Shown here one piece after another: positions 13,611-27,205 of a DNA stretch of 64,000 bases. The DNA lies in the NCBI GenBank assembly GCA_963082975.1, contig OY720347.1:43971155-44035154 (forward strand), written 5' to 3'. A program made the translations under genes and the position numbers. The DNA comes from Labia minor. Its lineage: Eukaryota > Arthropoda > Insecta > Dermaptera > Spongiphoridae. A model generated the notes under the pieces. That model ran no database searches and had not been told where the DNA came from. It worked only from the letters and a program-made list of their open reading frames with translations. Every line of letters starts with the position of its first letter. Within the stretch, counting starts at the first letter, position 1.

Positions 13611-15040
13611 GAAGAGCAATACCGTAACAATCCTATTTTCTCTTAACTTTCCATAATTTTAAAACAATACAACCGTTTTCTTAAATTATAACATTCAGAA
13701 ATTATAATTATTAAATATAATTTTAAATATCATCAATAAAAAGAAAAATGATGATTTTAATTTAAAATTGTATAAGAAGTGGAATTATATGTTTTAGTAT
13801 GATTTTAGTTATCTAAATGTTTACTCTAACAATATTATGATCTTAGTTTTATCATTTAGTCTAATTTTTTTGGCTATTTGTTAAATTTTTTAAAGACTAG
13901 GTGATATTGATACAAATATAATAATTTTAATTTTAACTTTTATTCTTGACACCTTAGATCCATGTTAGGCGCTAAACTCACTGGGCATTTCATTCGATAA
14001 ACGGAAGTCTCGTACAACAGGTTTTCCAACTTCCTTGATAAACTGTATATTTATTATTTAAAAATAAATTTATTTCATTTAATTGTATGTTTTATAAAGA
14101 TTTTTATATTTTTTTTTTTTTTATTATTTTATTTAATATGATAAAATTTATTTCTTATTTATCAAGTTAGGTATTTCAAACTCACTTGTTTAGTTCTATA
14201 TCTAATAATCTTTTATATTTTTATTAAAGATTATAAGCTACATTAAAATAAATGTTTAAAATACTTTCTGTTGTTTTTCTTGATCATATCTCTATGATAA
14301 TTAGTTTAAACATAAGATATAGATTTATCCTTTTTTTTTTAGTTCAAATATTAAAAAAAATGAAAGTTTTAAAGAATCCAGACGGTGCTATGTCCCTTGT
14401 GAATTCGAATGTACATGCAAATCCTCTTAACTAGCTGTCAGTGTCCTTTTGAAGGATGACATTCATGAAAAATTTCTGTGACAAACTAATTCCTGCCCCT
14501 CTGAGTTACGAGGGTATAGGTATTCAGTTCGTTTTAGAGGTGATTTAGTTTTGCTGTCGAAAGACTCCACCTTTTATTCAGCCGCCAGGTTAGCAAGAAT
14601 GTTGCCCGACACGAGCCATCCCGTTTTACACGAGTTGCTGTAAGGTAATGGAGTAATCGTTTGCCTGCTCCTTCAGGCCTTTTAAATTAGCATTCTTATT
14701 TTCGATATTTTTTATTATTTCATTCGGGGCATATGGAATCGATATTTTCCCTATCGATTATTTAAATGTTAGTTAGCTTATTATAATAAAAAGTAAAAGA
14801 ATCTTTTTTTTTTTTAAATCGTTCAGTTCTGTTAGTCTGGTTAATTTATACACCCTGATGACTATATTATTTCTTAAATGTTCCGATTAACTTATTTTTT
14901 TTTTATTAGTCTGATCTTTTCTATACACTTAGTAAGGGGTTCATGTCTTAAAAGTGAAAGGTGATTTTTTTTTTATTTTTCGTTGCCACCGCTGTCAGAT
15001 CGCTTCGATCGTAAAATGCTAAAAGGCTATCGCTTGTTGG
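13611..15040. other. AT-rich stretch with weak islands
   Basis: No gene was seen. Slightly GC-richer segments are at about 13955-14040 and 14380-14690, separated by poly-T and AT-rich sequence. Confidence 0.5.
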
Positions 15041-15640
15041 CGTGACAAATGGCTGTCTAAACTTACTTTGGCGGGTGTTTGGAGCCCTAACTTTGGAGTT
15101 GAGCCCTAGGGGCCTTCCTTGCCCGGTATCCCGCCGTGACAACCATCTTCGTGGAAGGCGCCGACGGCGGCGGCGCCTTCACCAACACCTACCGCAGACT
15201 TCTCTCTTATTAATGATTTACAATTTTCAAATCGACTTTTGCAACCCATTTCATCTCAAATCAAGTTTTATTTTGAGTAGAGTGAGACAACCATGGTGTG
15301 TTTAAAGACTTACTGAAACTTACGTATTCAATATTTGTTATGGGCATACCAACACGTATAGAATTAGTTTTTTTAACGGGTGGTGAGAACAAAGTTAAGA
15401 AGTTGAGCCTCGGATTTTTTATTCGCTCTTCATTCTTGCTCCCTCTAAAGGAACAAAACAAGAGACTGATAAAAGTGGGAGAACAGCAGGGAGGTTGCTG
15501 TTGTCCAAGGGGGCCGCCCTATGTGATAAAAACAAAGGGCTCAGACCTTGCTGCCCCGTTGAGCATTTGACAAGTTACTCCATTCCGAGGCACAAAGCGC
15601 GCCGCGCTGGTCTCATTTGCATGCTCTGCCTTCACTCGAG
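15041..15640. promoter_or_regulatory. GC island containing a strong short hairpin
   Basis: The island contains a perfect inverted repeat: GAAGGCGCC at 15154-15162 pairs with GGCGCCTTC at 15172-15180 across a 9-nt loop. A + strand frame across it has third positions rich in G/C, but it is closed after about 33 codons and has no convincing splice sites. A conserved non-coding element or a small exon are both possible. Confidence 0.35.
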
Positions 15641-18600
15641 AAAAATATTCCCATTCTAACTTAGAGAGAACACTTCACTTGTGTAACATTAAAAATCCCT
15701 GAAATGAATGCTTTTTGCAAATTGGAAAAGCGTTTCCTTCCATTAATTGGATCATGCCTTAATGATATTTTGGAAATGAAAATATCGTTCAACACGAATT
15801 CTTTGTTTGTTTGGGGGTGGTTTTCGAGTGTTTGGGTCCGTGACCAATGTTTCTTCCACTTCATTTTTTTAAGTTAATTCTTTTTACCCCTGAGTTTGTA
15901 AAACATTTATGCTCCGGGGCTAATTGGATATTCGAGATCGGCATAATATATTTTTACCTTTTTTTAGTATATTAACTATTATTTCTTGCTCCTAATGGAA
16001 ATCGAAATAGAGCAACTTAATAACACTGATAATATTAATATTCTTTTAACTAATCTTATTATTAAATCATTCAAATTATAATCTATTTTTTTTTTAATTA
16101 AATTTCAAAATTTAATCTGACATCTAATTACTAATATCAAAAGAGTTGATTTATATATATTAAATAATAAATATTCTTTTTAAATAATTAGTATTCAAAT
16201 TCATGCTTTATAAGATCAACATCTCAGAGACACCGTATAATAAACTATCAATCTATTTGAGCATTTATAATAGTTGAGTTTTCTTCTTATAATTATTAAA
16301 AAAATGTATTTAATATTTATATTTTGAAAATTTAAGATATATTTTTCTAAAATTAAAAATATATTGACGTTATGACTCGAAAGAAAATGGTTCCCGGTGA
16401 CAAATAGAAAATAACTCTAGACCGAGACGAAATAAGAAAATGTATCGTGGCTGATTAATCGTGGGGTTCTGGCTTTACATTAAGGCGGCGGCTACCTCAC
16501 TCGTATGCTTTTTGTCGGTGGGTCTTTCATTTTCCAAACTCTTCTAGTTAACGAATGGAGAGAAACTGGAACGTTCAAGTGAGACCCTCATTTAGATAAA
16601 ACGCCCGTGCTAACAATAATAAATAAAATATATATCTTTTTTAATTTATTTTTGGTCACATTTCAATTTGAAAATAGAGCCCTTTCAAAATAGAAATGAC
16701 TTTTTAATAAGAAAAATGAATTCATTCAATTATTTGAAGAAGATAAATTTAATAGATTTTTTTCTTTTTCTTTTTTTTTTTTTTTTGTATCCCTTCTCTT
16801 TGGTGATAAATCTTAAAATTGGTTATTCGCATGGACATCATATTTGAATTCTTTGCGATCTGATCTACTCTCTTCTTTCCTCCGTGGAACTCGCCTTGGC
16901 ACACAAATGTCCCATTATTTTTTAACGGGATTAGTTCTTTTTTCATCATGTCTCGTTTGAAATATGCCGATTTTTGAGAAAGTACTATAAATTCTCCCAT
17001 TTTTTTTTTCTAATTTGGCATTCTTCTCTAAGATTACTTTGTTTTATTTATTTTTCCTGTTTCTAATAGATTTTTTTACATTTTAACATTGTCTTTAGAA
17101 ACTTGTCTAATTGAATGTTGTTTTATCTGACTAGATGTCATATCAGATTCCCTTTTCCAACTTTAAAACTTTTTTTTTCGTTTCAAGTCTCTTTTAGATA
17201 AAATTGAAAAATGTAAATCATTGTGCTTGTTTGAGATTCTTGTAATTTTTGAAATATATAAATATATATATATATATTTTCGCTTTAATAATATATATAT
17301 ATTTTTAAATGACATATATATATATAAATATATATATTAAATGGATAATTTATTGTTCAGTGTCTACACAATGCATTTGGTACGATTGCACCTGCACTCG
17401 AGACAGCAGCAACGAACGCCTTCTATGTAACGGCTTTTGATCTTTTGACCTGCCGCAAAAGAACACACGCAAACGCTAAACGAATAAGACTAAGTCGCTT
17501 TAATAATAGTTTCAAATGGAATGCGAGTGCCATACCTACCGATATTGGATTTTGTTTGGAGACGAAGAATAGAAAAGTGAGTAAAGTGTCGATTCAACGA
17601 TCCACGGATTGAAAACGAATAGAGCCCCCGGGGGCTTAAACAGCACGCCTTGGGCCCCCCAAAGGTGCCGAGAAGATAATAAGCATGGACAACATATGGA
17701 CCCTAGCTTTACCTTACTTTAAGAATAAGGTGTATTAGCGTAAAATGTCAGCCACTCAAACAAACAAATAGATCCTAAAATTTCACAGCTTTTATAAATA
17801 AACTCAAAACTTCTATTCAATCTTCTAAATCGTTTGAAATATTTTTATTTTCTTTAATTATAGTTAAGATCCATTAATCTAGATAGATTATAAAAATACT
17901 TTTTTTACAATTTAATTCTTATTTGTTTATATTATATGTTTTTATTCATTATTTATTTTCAAAACATTAAAAGTTAAATCTTTTATCAGATTTGAATTAA
18001 TAAACACTTGGTTAATTTAGAAAATATGTTCTGGAATTTCTTCTATCCTTCCGTGATTGAATTGTGGGAAGCTTTAATTAGTACACTTCTCCTTCAATTA
18101 ATTTTAAAGAATTAAAAAAAAATTAATTAAAAAAAATAGGAAAGAGTATTAAATTAATTCAACTTTGTCAATAGCATATGAATGAATACCTCTAATATTC
18201 ACATAAAATTTCAAATTTCTTTTAACTAATTAGAGAAAGCTTAGATCTTTCGATAGGATTTTATAAGACGTTTTTAACTGGCGTCAGAAACTAATTAGTG
18301 TTCTAGGATTTGTCGCCAGTATGGCATCGGAGTGCTTGGACACCGTCCCTAAAAAGACTTATCTCTCGTTTCAGATCGGCTTAATTAAATAGCCTAGTGT
18401 GTCTATGGTTCGGTTTGTGTGCATTGAAACCTAGTTCGGCACACCAAAGATTTGGTCCCCCGGGTGACGTTGTTGTGCCCAATAAATAAGACGTCTACCC
18501 CGTTTGGAAAGTAATAAAGGACAAATGAGACTTTAGTGGTCACAAATCAGGTGGCGCGCGCGGGGACACGCACACAACCCTCCCTCTCTTCCTCCTGCTA

Positions 18601-18719
18601 AAGATACAAACTTTTTTGTTTCTCTTTCTCGACTCACGACCAAATATTTTGACAGCGATCACTTTCCAGGCGAGTCATTCTCACCTCTTCCTCTGCGTTC
18701 AACTCTCCTGATAATTTTA

Positions 18720-18750
<31 letters not shown>

Positions 18751-21500
18751 TCAGACAAAACAAAGAAAGAAAAGAAAGACAATTGAAATTTTCTTCAAAT
18801 AACTTAATAAAAATTTTCCTAAATTTAAAAGGCACATTTACCTATGTTTTTCTATGTCATCTTTTTTTCGCCGCTCCATAATTAAAACGTCATGATTCAA
18901 GTTGAGGCAAAAAGGCATGAAAAAGCTTCTGAGGTGTCCTTGGAGCGTTTCGTCGCCCAGGATGGGCCCAAAGAGACCTAACACGACGAGCCCCGCGCAG
19001 TGTGGTCTTTTGTAGGCTTCGCCCCGCGTTTCTCTCCCCATCGATTTACAATTCTTATACCTTTATGGTGTTCTTCTTTTGAAATAATGATAGGCTTGAG
19101 ATATTTAAACGATAGACTAACATCGTTCATTGAAGTTTTCGTGATTTTCCAATAAATGACTAATCAAGCTCTTTCAACGAAAGTCTTCATATATTTGTAA
19201 AATTATAAATTTATTAACAAATTCTATGAATTTAAATTTTCACCTCTTTCAGGGAAATTGCTCCATTTTCCAATTTGTTTATTTATGAAATACCCCAGGC
19301 AATCACGTTATCTTTATTGAAATCCAATCATAACATTCGTAATAAAAGATGGTATAGTGTGTATACTCCTAGTATACGGTATTTACCAGCAGTAGCCATA
19401 TCGAGGTCGACGTCGGTGCGCTCTAGTAATTTAGTGGCGGCTGAGAAACTGCCAAGGCCTGTAATTTTGCGGGTAACGCGCTGCAAGCCCACCCTGGGTG
19501 TCACCTCGATCTCACTCTAATCATGTGTGTTTTTCTCAAATTGATGGTCATCCTCTTTGATGATTAGGCTGCTCTTTCTTTTACAGGAACCGACCGAGCA
19601 CCTCAAACAGCCTCCTTTCAAGGTTCCCTTTATTCCTTGATTATTCCAAATGGATTATTTGTATTATAGAGAATGTAAATGTCACATTTTGCTTCAATTT
19701 TTTTTATTTACTGAAGAAAAAAATTTGCACTCTCATTTCTTATATAATATTATTACTTATCTAATGTTAATTATTATGCCAACACTTGATCATTAACTAT
19801 AAAATAACAACCATTTCTAACAATTTTTTTTTTAATTTCATTAAAACCTTGACATACATTTAATAATTTATAATAAATAAATATACTTTTGGATAAAACA
19901 AAAAATAATTATTCAAAAATGAAGTTCTCATTATCTATTTTTCGTCGTTAATTATCAGACTTTGTTCTTGTTATTATTATTATTTTTTTTTTAGAAATAT
20001 TATGATATTACCATTTTATCAAATTTCTTATTCTTCTAATTGAATATATATATATATAAAGAATTCTTCTATTGGTGGGATGTCTTAAAATCACATCTAT
20101 TCTTTTTTTATTGAACTTAATAATTGATAAGATTTTCTTTGTCTTTTGTTTTATTTTAATAATCTCCCTTATTTGTTCTTTTGTTTGTCCATCCCTTAAT
20201 TTGGATTCGGCACTCCTTCTTTTACCTGCCCTATAATATACCACAATTAGCCATCTGTTCTAGTTTGAGTGTTTTATAGTTATAACTTCTTTTTGGAGTT
20301 GGCCGCAGACGCCTTTTTCATCTTGATCATTTGTTAGTTAACCCGCGCGGATACTCACCAAAACGACTTGCTATTCTCACCCTAGATTCCAGTGTTTCAT
20401 TCTCCTTTCCCTCTCCTTCGCTCGCTCGTTTCCATCTTGCTCCCTCTAACAAGGTGACGACTTTATAACCACATCGTAGTCCTCGTGGTCCGGCTGCCAG
20501 AGGTCTAATTAGTAGCCGCAACCACTCAATGGATTCGACGCAAAAAAAAAAAATAAAAATAAAAATAACAATCGCTGAAGACACCCACCCAGTAAGATAT
20601 GAAAACCAAATCACATTTCATTCTTGTTGGCTCGCCTCTCATTAAGAGTTTCAAGAAGGTTTTCTACCACCCAAGTTTGCTTGCTCCTAATTTGTTCTCT
20701 TACATCATTTACTCTACAACTATTTCAAACTGACTCTCTAATTTATCTTTTGAAATATCTTTTTCTTTTATAAATGATTACTATTTATTAAATATAAGAA
20801 AAGATTATATTTCTATTGTATTTATTCTTTTGAAAAGCTAAATTCTATTTTAGGGAAGTTTAAAATTTGAATCCTTAATTTTATTTAATTTAACTGTAAT
20901 TGATAGAAATGTATAATATAAATTATAAATGATAATATAATGTAATGAGAATAATTCTGTTTACAAAAAAAAAAAAATTATTAAAATTATTAAATAATAA
21001 AAGTCTTATGTCTTTATATTTTTGTTTTGAATTTTATTGGTTTTTGAGGACTATGCTCATTTAAGCCAGAGACTTCGAATTAATTTTAAATTAATTATAA
21101 ATTCTTAATTCTAAGTGAATTGGGAAAGTTCAATCTCTTGACTTTAAGTTTGGCTGTCAAACTTTATTTAACAATTATTTTTATTATCTTATGTGTCTAT
21201 CCCTACAAAGAAAACATGATTAATATATCTAATAAATAATATATCTAGTTAAGTACTTGACAGCTATATTGTTTCTTGCACATATTGGCAAATTGCCCTG
21301 AATTTCAATACTTACCTGCAATATCTATACAAACAATTATATAGGTCCGAACTTTTTTTGACTTTCTGCTTCCGTTATAGAAAATCATTCTTTTATTGAT
21401 AAATATTTTACGAGTGTCGTGTCCTTTCAAATTGGAATTGTCACATCTTCTCATTCTTCAATTTGTACAGAATAAACAAATATTTTCCCAGTCATTTTCA
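15641..21500. other. Alternating AT-rich DNA and GC islands, no gene recognised
   Basis: Islands lie at about 16370-16620, 17360-17720 (with a 14-bp palindrome of C/G runs at 17623-17636), 18270-18710, 18880-19060, 19340-19620 and 20200-20650. A (TA)n array is at 18725-18751. The short frames covering the islands on either strand start at non-ATG codons or show no recognisable domain. Confidence 0.45.
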
Positions 21501-21830
21501 GTGAAGATTTATTGTTTTGGTTTGCTCTCGGGTTGTAAGCAGCCAGGGCGGAGGGCGGGTCTCGTTAGCGGCCTTTTAAGCCCAAGGTGGGAGGCAATGT
21601 AGAAGGGTCCCGTAAAGGGCCGAAATGCCGCCGGACCTCCCAAACGCGAAGCTCCGCCTTCAGCTCCCAGACTGTCCAAATAGAGTCATTAGTGCCCGAA
21701 CAGAACCATTTCGCCACTCGATGCCCTGTCATTACAATTGTTTCGAGAAGACCGACTTGTCTCCATGCTCCTCATCTCACTTCTGCGAATGGAGACCTGG
21801 TGGCTGCTTATTCAACTCTCAAGTATTCTA
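21501..21830. promoter_or_regulatory. GC island, candidate regulatory element
   Basis: The segment is GC-rich against AT-rich flanks. Three + strand frames overlap here. The longest (21738-22322) begins at TTG and is dominated by F, I, L and Y from the AT-rich flank, so it is not called as a gene. Confidence 0.3.
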
Positions 21831-24280
21831 TTCACTTTTTTTTTTATTTTGTCCCACCTTCTCAAAACTATCCTGTTTGATCGAGATAACATTCAAATAA
21901 AACACTTTCCAACTATACAAATAAAACAATTAATCCATTGTTTGTTATCATTCAACTCTTTAACCCTTTACAATGTCAAATTTCAGATGCCACTTAATGG
22001 GATCTCTTCATTAAGTGCTTTTGCAAAATTTATAAATCGTTGTCATTTGATCTACTTTTGTTACACTCTCTATAAGCTGTCAATCTTTGTGAAAATTTTA
22101 TGTTTCATAAATATAATTTATTTGAATTTTGATAATATATGTATAATCACATTTTATAGATTGATAATTTTTTTTTCATTAATCATAAATGATCAATGCA
22201 TTTCAACCGATTTTTATCTGATATATATATATTATTTTTATTGGATAAATCGATTTTTATTAGTATTTTTTACTGTAGATAATGTTAATAATTTTATATT
22301 GGAAAGTTATAAAAAATTTTAATCATTGAATACATGGAGCATGGGGCCATTAACATAATTTTAAAATTTCTTAAAAAATTATACAGCTTTATTATTTTAT
22401 CTATAATAAAAATGTAATATATATATATATAGAAAGTTAAATTTTTTTAGGCTATATAAATTTTGAAATCTCCTAATTCTTTTATTTTTTAATTATGATA
22501 TATCTGATAGAATAGAATAAATAAATTCTATATATATATATTAGCACTGTGAAGTGAATAAATAAATAAATGAACAAAGGAATATTTTGAAAAAAAAAAA
22601 AAAAAAAAATTATTTATGATGTATTCACTTCTAGTTTTTGAATCCTTTCTTCATATTGAAGTCCGGTATTAAACCCGAAACGAAAATATTATTGTCCCTG
22701 AGAATCAAGAAGTAGAAATAAGTAGAGGACGGTTACCGCAAAGGGCTGTTCCAGCACTAATTCTGATGGACAACCCAAAGGGCCGGGCTTTGGACCATAA
22801 GGGTATTAGCATTCACTAGAACACGCCTGACTGCCGCATATTTACTGCTTTTTGCCGATTGATTAACCAGATTTACAAAAACCTTCTGAAAAGCCATATG
22901 CCGTTTTAGGTCTGCATCGTCGCATCTTTAACCTAAAATGTCAAATTAATTGACAAATCCAATTATCTGTCTAATAATATAACATTTTATTCATGACTGA
23001 TATAATAAATAGTATCTCTCCATTTTATTACTATTCCTTATAGGATTTTTTTACTAATCTATTATATTAATTAGAAAAACTGGTTAACTCCTCCCCCTCT
23101 ATCATATAATTCTTGGATTTAAGTCCTTAAAATATTATCTTTCAAATTAAATGTTAATATGAAGTTCGAATCTTAAAATAATAATATATATTTATTATTT
23201 GATTCTAGTTAATTAATTAATGAATAATTGACTTGCGAATTCATTTGATTTACGAATTCGATATTTTCAAAATGATTTGATCCAGAATTTCCCAGAAAAC
23301 ATTTTATTGTACTCTTGTATTCTTTTTTTATATATATTGTTATTCTGTTCTCTAATAAGCTTTCGATATTGCAATTACTCAAATTTGGCCCCTCCCTGTA
23401 ATTGATGTCTCTTTTGGGGGCTGTGGCATCCTCAATCTTTTTCGGTCCATTTGTCCCTAACCTTGACCACCTAAGCAGTTAACTAGATGATCGTTGTTCA
23501 AATATCTTAAAGAATGGGAATGTCAGGACATTTGTTGACAAGAAGGGCCATGACAAGCGGCATGTCTTTCAATAAAAGACGCTTTTTCATTTTATTCCAT
23601 TTGGCAAGCAATTCTTTATATTATTGATCTAAAGAATGCCAATAATGTTTTTGTCTAAAAGTAAAAAAAAAAAAAAAAAAATAAAAATAAAAATAGTTAT
23701 CAAATGGACCATATTATACCAATCACTCCAATTATCTGCAATTTTATTTTAATAACAAATAAACAGTTTCGGATTCCTTTATATATTTATTTATAATATA
23801 TATATATATATATTTATCTTGAATTTATATGTATATAAACTTTTTTAAATTATATTTCCTATTTTTTTATTATTATTAAGCTTATGTATTTCCAGAGTAA
23901 TATCAATTATTTCTTTTATCTTTTTTTATATTAAATTTATATGGAAAGGATTAGTAGATAAATAATAATGTTCTTATATTATTTTCTACCTTTTAATATA
24001 TTTTTTAATATAATTAATAATTTGTCAAACCATTTATCAACATTTTCGTGTGATTTATTTAAAAAAAAAATCTTAATAATAAATAAGTATTGAATTAAAA
24101 GTTAAATGAACCGACATGTCACGAACATAAAAATTGTTTTTAATGATTTAAGATTTCAAGACCCTTTTGATTATACTAAGACTTAATTTTTATTTATAAC
24201 TTATTTCGTTACTCATTGAACCAATCACGGAACTGACCACGTAACGTTCAGACTATTTATCTTGAAAAAAAAAGAGGAGG
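21831..24280. other. AT-rich stretch with two islands
   Basis: Islands are at about 22650-22930 and 23390-23580. Homopolymer A runs lie at 22590-22609 and 23662-23681. No gene was recognised. Confidence 0.5.
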
Positions 24281-25200
24281 GGATCACATCATTATCCTAT
24301 ACCTGCCCTATCAGGGGCATCAAAATTCGAAGGAGGACCCGGGTGGGCTCTCCGATGTCGCCATTAGCGCACTTCTCGGCTCAAATGACGGCCACCAAAG
24401 TCGGCCATGGCTCTTGATCCCGCCCACCCTTCTTATCTCTTCCAGCACTGATTACTGATAAAATAGATATGATTATTCATGCGCCTTATTCCATTCTATT
24501 CTGTAAAAACTATTTTAATCCAATTGAACTAATTTATATTTTTCTTTTAATTTGTTTTCAATTAAACGAATAATAAATATTTTTTCGTTAAAATTAAAAA
24601 AAAAAAAAAATTAAATAAAGTGTGACCTTCTGGGTACCCTTTTCCTATCTTTATCTTGAATTTATCAAAAATAAAATAAAATAGTCATTTGGATATTTCT
24701 GTTATTTTTAATTTAATTCCATTAAAAATATAATCTATGGATATTATTTAAATTTTTGGATAAAATATCGCTTGAGTCCCATATAAACCAAACATAAAAT
24801 ATTGTATATTATATTATTAAGTTGAAAGTTTTCTTATTTTTTTTTTTATGATAATGTTTGAAGAAACCGGGTGGTTTCATGTAATAGGGTCCGATGGCTC
24901 GTGCTACGGAGGTCGCCATGGAAACTCGACACCGCGTCGCCGCCGTCCGGCAGCTGTCGTTTCGCCGGCGGTCTCTCCTCTTTAGAGCCCTTGCTTCTCT
25001 TTCATTCTTTTCTACCCTATCCCCTCTCCCACATCCTCTCATCCCCCAACATATTATGTGATTTATCTTGGATTTGATAAATATTCAATTATCATGGCAA
25101 AGTCTCCTCGAGGGTTGCAACGCTTTTGGCAGGCAACTCCAGGGGTGAACGACCCTCTACACGGCATGCTTAATCAGCCCACCCCCGCATTTTTACAAAT
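24281..25200. promoter_or_regulatory. Cluster of GC islands (24290-24450, 24880-25030, 25090-25200)
   Basis: Three GC-rich blocks. The second has a short ATG frame on the + strand at about 24895-25062, beginning M-A-R-A-T-E and containing a Leu/Phe-rich stretch. It stops before any GT in the phase needed to join the EGF exon. It shares the string TCGCCGCCGTC with the 13.3 kb island. A regulatory or 5'UTR role is possible but unproven. Confidence 0.3.
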
Positions 25201-26385
25201 GCATGACGTTTTATCTTAATTTTTCTTTTTCTTTTTTTTTTTGATTTTATATGAAACATGCAAATAGAAGGAAATGACTTTTGTGGTTTGTTGGAATTGG
25301 TGTTCATTTATCGATGCCACCCTGAAAATTTATATATCTAAATTATGCTCAGAATGTTGTTAAGTAATTTAATTACTCATTAGTGTCAAAATAAATTGAC
25401 TCATAATTAATCAACCATATCTTTACAAACTTGTTCTCATCTAAAGACACACTATTCAATTTATTTATTATCTTAAAAGACTTTCTAATATATAGATGAT
25501 GTTTTGGGATTTTCAAGAATTCGTCATCGTCTAAATTATTAATAGTAATAGTAAGATTTTCTAAAAAAGTAAATATTTTTTTTCATTTCCTGGTGTGAAG
25601 AGCTTTAAATTTTGGGATGGTAAAGAAGTTTTGTATGTTTATGAATTGACAAAGTGATAAGTGATAGTTTAGATAAAACTTTTATGTCCTGGAATTAGTA
25701 GGAAAATTTTGTAAACAATAAATATGTAAATACCTATTACGTAAACGGCAACAATATTATGTTCAAATCCTTTCGATCCCAATTTCTTGTACAATTTCGG
25801 GTCTTTACTTTTTTATATCATCGTTTTTTTATAAATAAATTTGATTAATTGAATTTCGTTATTTCCTTGGAAAGGTCTTTTATTTCCATGTTTTGTTTAA
25901 ATCTCAAAAGCCTTCTTGGGTTACGCAGGTCACCCAAACGTTGTTCACATTGTTTAATAAACGTGTTCTTCCGATTACTTCCCTCTGTTTTCATTCTGTT
26001 GACATTCGCGCTTTGCGACACTGGTTTTAAAGTTTGTTCAAAGCTAACATAGTAGATCTTGTGAAGGCAACGTATCTGCAAACGAGTCTCCGACCTTGAT
26101 CATCAAGACTGACAAATCTCAACACTCGTTAGCATTTCATTTTGTTTTTCAATTGTAATTAATCCAATTATTATTCATTTTCACCTCTAAGTTAAACATT
26201 TTCCATTTTCATTATAATGTGAAATCTATCCTGGAAAAACATTTCTTATATCCAATAATCATTCTTTCATCACAGAATATCTTCCAACCTAATTGAAATT
26301 TGTTTGTTTTAAGAATCCAATAAATGAATTAAAAATAATTCGTTATTAAATTAAATTATTATCTTGATTTTTAGACTAGCCCTTG
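25201..26385. other. AT-rich stretch, no gene recognised
   Basis: Mostly AT-rich, with a modest island at about 25850-26100. Overlapping open frames on both strands there have no family signature. Confidence 0.5.
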
Positions 26386-26700
26386 TTTATTTAACCTTTG
26401 AATTATTAAATATAATCGGATGGATGGGTCTTTTCCCTTGAATTGGGGGCGAGTGTTGGGTCAGAGGGAGCACTGCCCTTCTAAAATTAATAGCACGCGG
26501 AAGCCAGATGCAGACCACCGGCTCTTTGGCGCTCATTGACACCCCCCTCCCCTCCCCCAAACTCATATACACTATCGCTTTGTAAGGTTGGTCCTTGCTA
26601 TACCCAGGGGTAGTTAGGTGCCGTATGGCAGTTCGATGGTACACCTGCATGACACGCACCACCGCCTGGCTTAACTGACGACATGTGTCGTCCATCGTAA
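26386..26700. promoter_or_regulatory. GC island with a palindrome and an ATG-initiated ORF on the minus strand
   Basis: A 102-codon minus frame starts at a true ATG (26695) and spans nearly the whole island, but its product is not recognised. At 26677-26692 there is an inverted repeat, GACGACA and TGTCGTC, around a 2-nt centre, overlapping the start of that frame. The island may be a regulatory element, or an exon of an unknown minus-strand gene. Confidence 0.3.
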
Positions 26701-27166
26701 AGGATTCGGCATATCACATTCATTGTGAATAATTCTCTCGTTCTCATTAGAAATTCTCTACAATTCGATTACCATATCCTTAAAGGCTACTTCTAATTTA
26801 TTCATATAAATTAAATTTAATGGATGACATAAGTCTCTTTTTTTTTAATCAGAATTTTTGTAGAAATTGTTGTTATTTTTGCTTATTAATTCATGAAATT
26901 TTTTTACCTGTCTGCTTTTCAACTGTTCGTTTGAAATTCAAATATGCTAGATACAATAAAAATTCCATTTTTTTTAAAATTTATTGATTATATTTTTTTT
27001 TTCTTTCTTTATCATAATTTAAACCAAAATCACAAAATAATCAACTTCTAATAAATTTTAGAATTATTTAAATTAACATTTTTTTTTTATTTAATAATTT
27101 CAATATGTCTTTTAATAAAAATTGGAAAACCCCTTTTATGTATATTAGTATTATTATTATTTTTAT

Positions 27167-27205
<39 letters not shown>

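Noticed and set aside
15298-15385. Frame ending GGTG before GTGAGA in the phase needed by the EGF exon
   Set aside because: Its only ATG gives a 14-residue stretch too short and too polar for a signal peptide.
20327-20614. Minus-strand 95-codon frame with a hydrophobic N-terminus
   Set aside because: It starts at GTG; the hydrophobic part is a translated A-rich tract, and no domain was recognised.
21738-22322. Longest single open frame (194 codons, + strand)
   Set aside because: It opens from TTG, is dominated by I, F, L and Y from AT-rich DNA, and has no domain or splice context.
24895-25062. ATG frame with Leu/Phe-rich stretch as signal-peptide exon
   Set aside because: No donor in the right phase before its stop codon.
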